Source: Planctomycetales bacterium (lineage in GTDB: Bacteria; Planctomycetota; Planctomycetia; Isosphaerales; Isosphaeraceae). Taken from it: a stretch of 7,379 nt of DNA. The stretch is from the NCBI GenBank assembly GCA_027435495.1, contig DAHZZC010000736.1, positions 1 to 7,379 of the forward strand, read 5' to 3'. The translations under genes and the position numbers were made by a program. How positions within the stretch are numbered: the stretch's first letter is position 1; each line of letters starts with the position of its first letter. Below are positions 6,712-7,379 of this stretch, piece by piece. The notes under the pieces are model-generated. The model was not told where the DNA came from. It saw only the letters and a list, made by a program, of their open reading frames with translations, and ran no database searches.

Positions 6712-7379
6712 ATGCACCGACGATTATTTGTCCTGGTGAGCCGTCTGGGCCTCGGCATGTTTCTCGGTCTCACCGTGGCTCCGGCGGCGTCGGGCGTCCC
6801 GTTCTACACCATGCAGGACCTGGGGCTGCTCCCGGCGTCGGTCAATGGACCGGGCGTTCAGGTGGATGCGCAGGGGAAAGTGACCTACCCGACGCTCGAC
6901 GGCCTGAATTTCGGGAACGCGGCGAGCGGGCCGGTGCCGGCCGGGGATCAGCCGTATTACACGGTTTCCCAGCCATCGAACAACGGCCTGGAGACAGTCG
7001 GCCGGGCCTGGAATCCGACGACGCAGCACTTCGATGGGTTTGTGGTCAGCGGCGGCCACGCCACGGCTCTGCCGCCGGTCGATGCGTCGGTCCCCAGTTC
7101 GACGATCGCCCCTTACGCGGTGAACAATTCGGGGCAGGTGGTTGGCACGACGACCTGGATCAACGGTGCCGGTCAGATGATCTCCGGGCCGGCGATCGAG
7201 ACGCCCGGGGACGGCTCGCAGATGATCGCGACGACCGGCGGAAATGCCTACGGGATCAACGACCAGGGGCAGGTCGTCGGCTCCTTCATCCCGAATCCCG
7301 CCCAGGCCAACACACACGCCTTCTTCTGGAGCGGATCCGGTTCGCTGGTCGACCTCAACTCGGTGATCCCCGCCGGCTC
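6712..7379 (+). CDS. Secreted HAF-repeat protein, 5' part (runs off the window)
   Basis: Open reading frame with no stop to the window edge; 222 residues are visible and the 3' end is missing. The N-terminus MHRRLFVLVSRLGLGMFLGL continues to APAASG, a clear Sec signal peptide (basic start, hydrophobic 5-22, likely cleavage near 26-28). The mature part matches the HAF extracellular repeat style: PYAVNNSGQVVGT (134-146) and AYGINDQGQVVGS (179-191), the latter followed by HAFFWSGSGSLVDLN (202-216). A weaker earlier unit is GLETVGRAW (92-100) with GFVVSGGHATALPPV (109-123). HAF repeats are known as tandem units in predicted extracellular beta-rich proteins, abundant in planctomycetes and proteobacteria and often ending in a PEP-CTERM sorting signal; their function is not established. 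Any C-terminal anchor lies outside the window. It is transcribed divergently from the GT4 gene. Confidence 0.85.
   Translation, partial: MHRRLFVLVSRLGLGMFLGLTVAPAASGVPFYTMQDLGLLPASVNGPGVQVDAQGKVTYPTLDGLNFGNAASGPVPAGDQPYYTVSQPSNNGLETVGRAWNPTTQHFDGFVVSGGHATALPPVDASVPSSTIAPYAVNNSGQVVGTTTWINGAGQMISGPAIETPGDGSQMIATTGGNAYGINDQGQVVGSFIPNPAQANTHAFFWSGSGSLVDLNSVIPAG
6985..7284 (+). repeat. Protein-level HAF repeat units
   Basis: The two best cores are residues 134-146 (7111-7149) and 179-191 (7246-7284), each following the pattern Y-A/G-V/I-N-x-x-G-Q-V-V-G. A degenerate unit starts near 6985. The repeat is seen in the protein; the DNA copies have diverged and are not close nucleotide repeats. Confidence 0.7.

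Noticed and set aside
5414..6739. A 441-codon open frame on the plus strand lying across the whole GT4 gene
   Set aside because: Its codons are exactly in phase with the GT4 codons on the other strand, so its stops would need TTA, CTA or TCA codons in GT4, which are rare in GC-rich genes. The translation is rich in Arg, Gly and Asp with no recognisable domain, while GT4 has all its family motifs.

Overview
The window is GC-rich coding DNA of a bacterium that uses Shine-Dalgarno signals and strongly prefers G/C-ending codons. A secreted PA-domain M28 peptidase, large GT-C glycosyltransferases and a HAF-repeat secreted protein together suggest a planctomycete (Isosphaerales/Gemmatales type). 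That assignment is an inference from gene content; no rRNA or other marker is present.

Layout. Bases 26-5324 are a tight three-gene plus-strand operon: a secreted M28 zinc peptidase (26-1732), then two polytopic GT-C/GT39 (ArnT/PMT-like) glycosyltransferases (1729-3633 and 3630-5324). Each junction can be read as a 4-base start/stop overlap (GTGA, then ATGA), so translational coupling is likely. A cytosolic GT4 glycosyltransferase lies on the minus strand (6436-5261). Its 3' end overlaps the 3' end of the last operon gene by 64 bp, tail to tail. Bases 6437-6711 are a divergent, partly AT-rich intergenic region with candidate promoters. From 6712 to the window edge runs the 5' part of a secreted HAF-repeat protein, incomplete here.

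How the genes may work together. The GT4 enzyme is of the type that transfers a sugar from a nucleotide-sugar to a lipid or glycan acceptor on the cytosolic side. The two GT-C enzymes are of the type that use polyprenyl-phosphate sugars on the outer face of the membrane. The peptidase and the HAF protein carry export signals. The common theme is building and trimming cell-envelope or secreted glycoconjugates, but no substrate can be read from the sequence. I see no CRISPR array, RNA gene, insertion sequence, phage gene or toxin-antitoxin pair. No clearly new system is visible; the points most worth a second look are the peptidase/GT-C/GT-C operon, the convergent coding overlap, and the altered acidic motif in the first GT-C enzyme.
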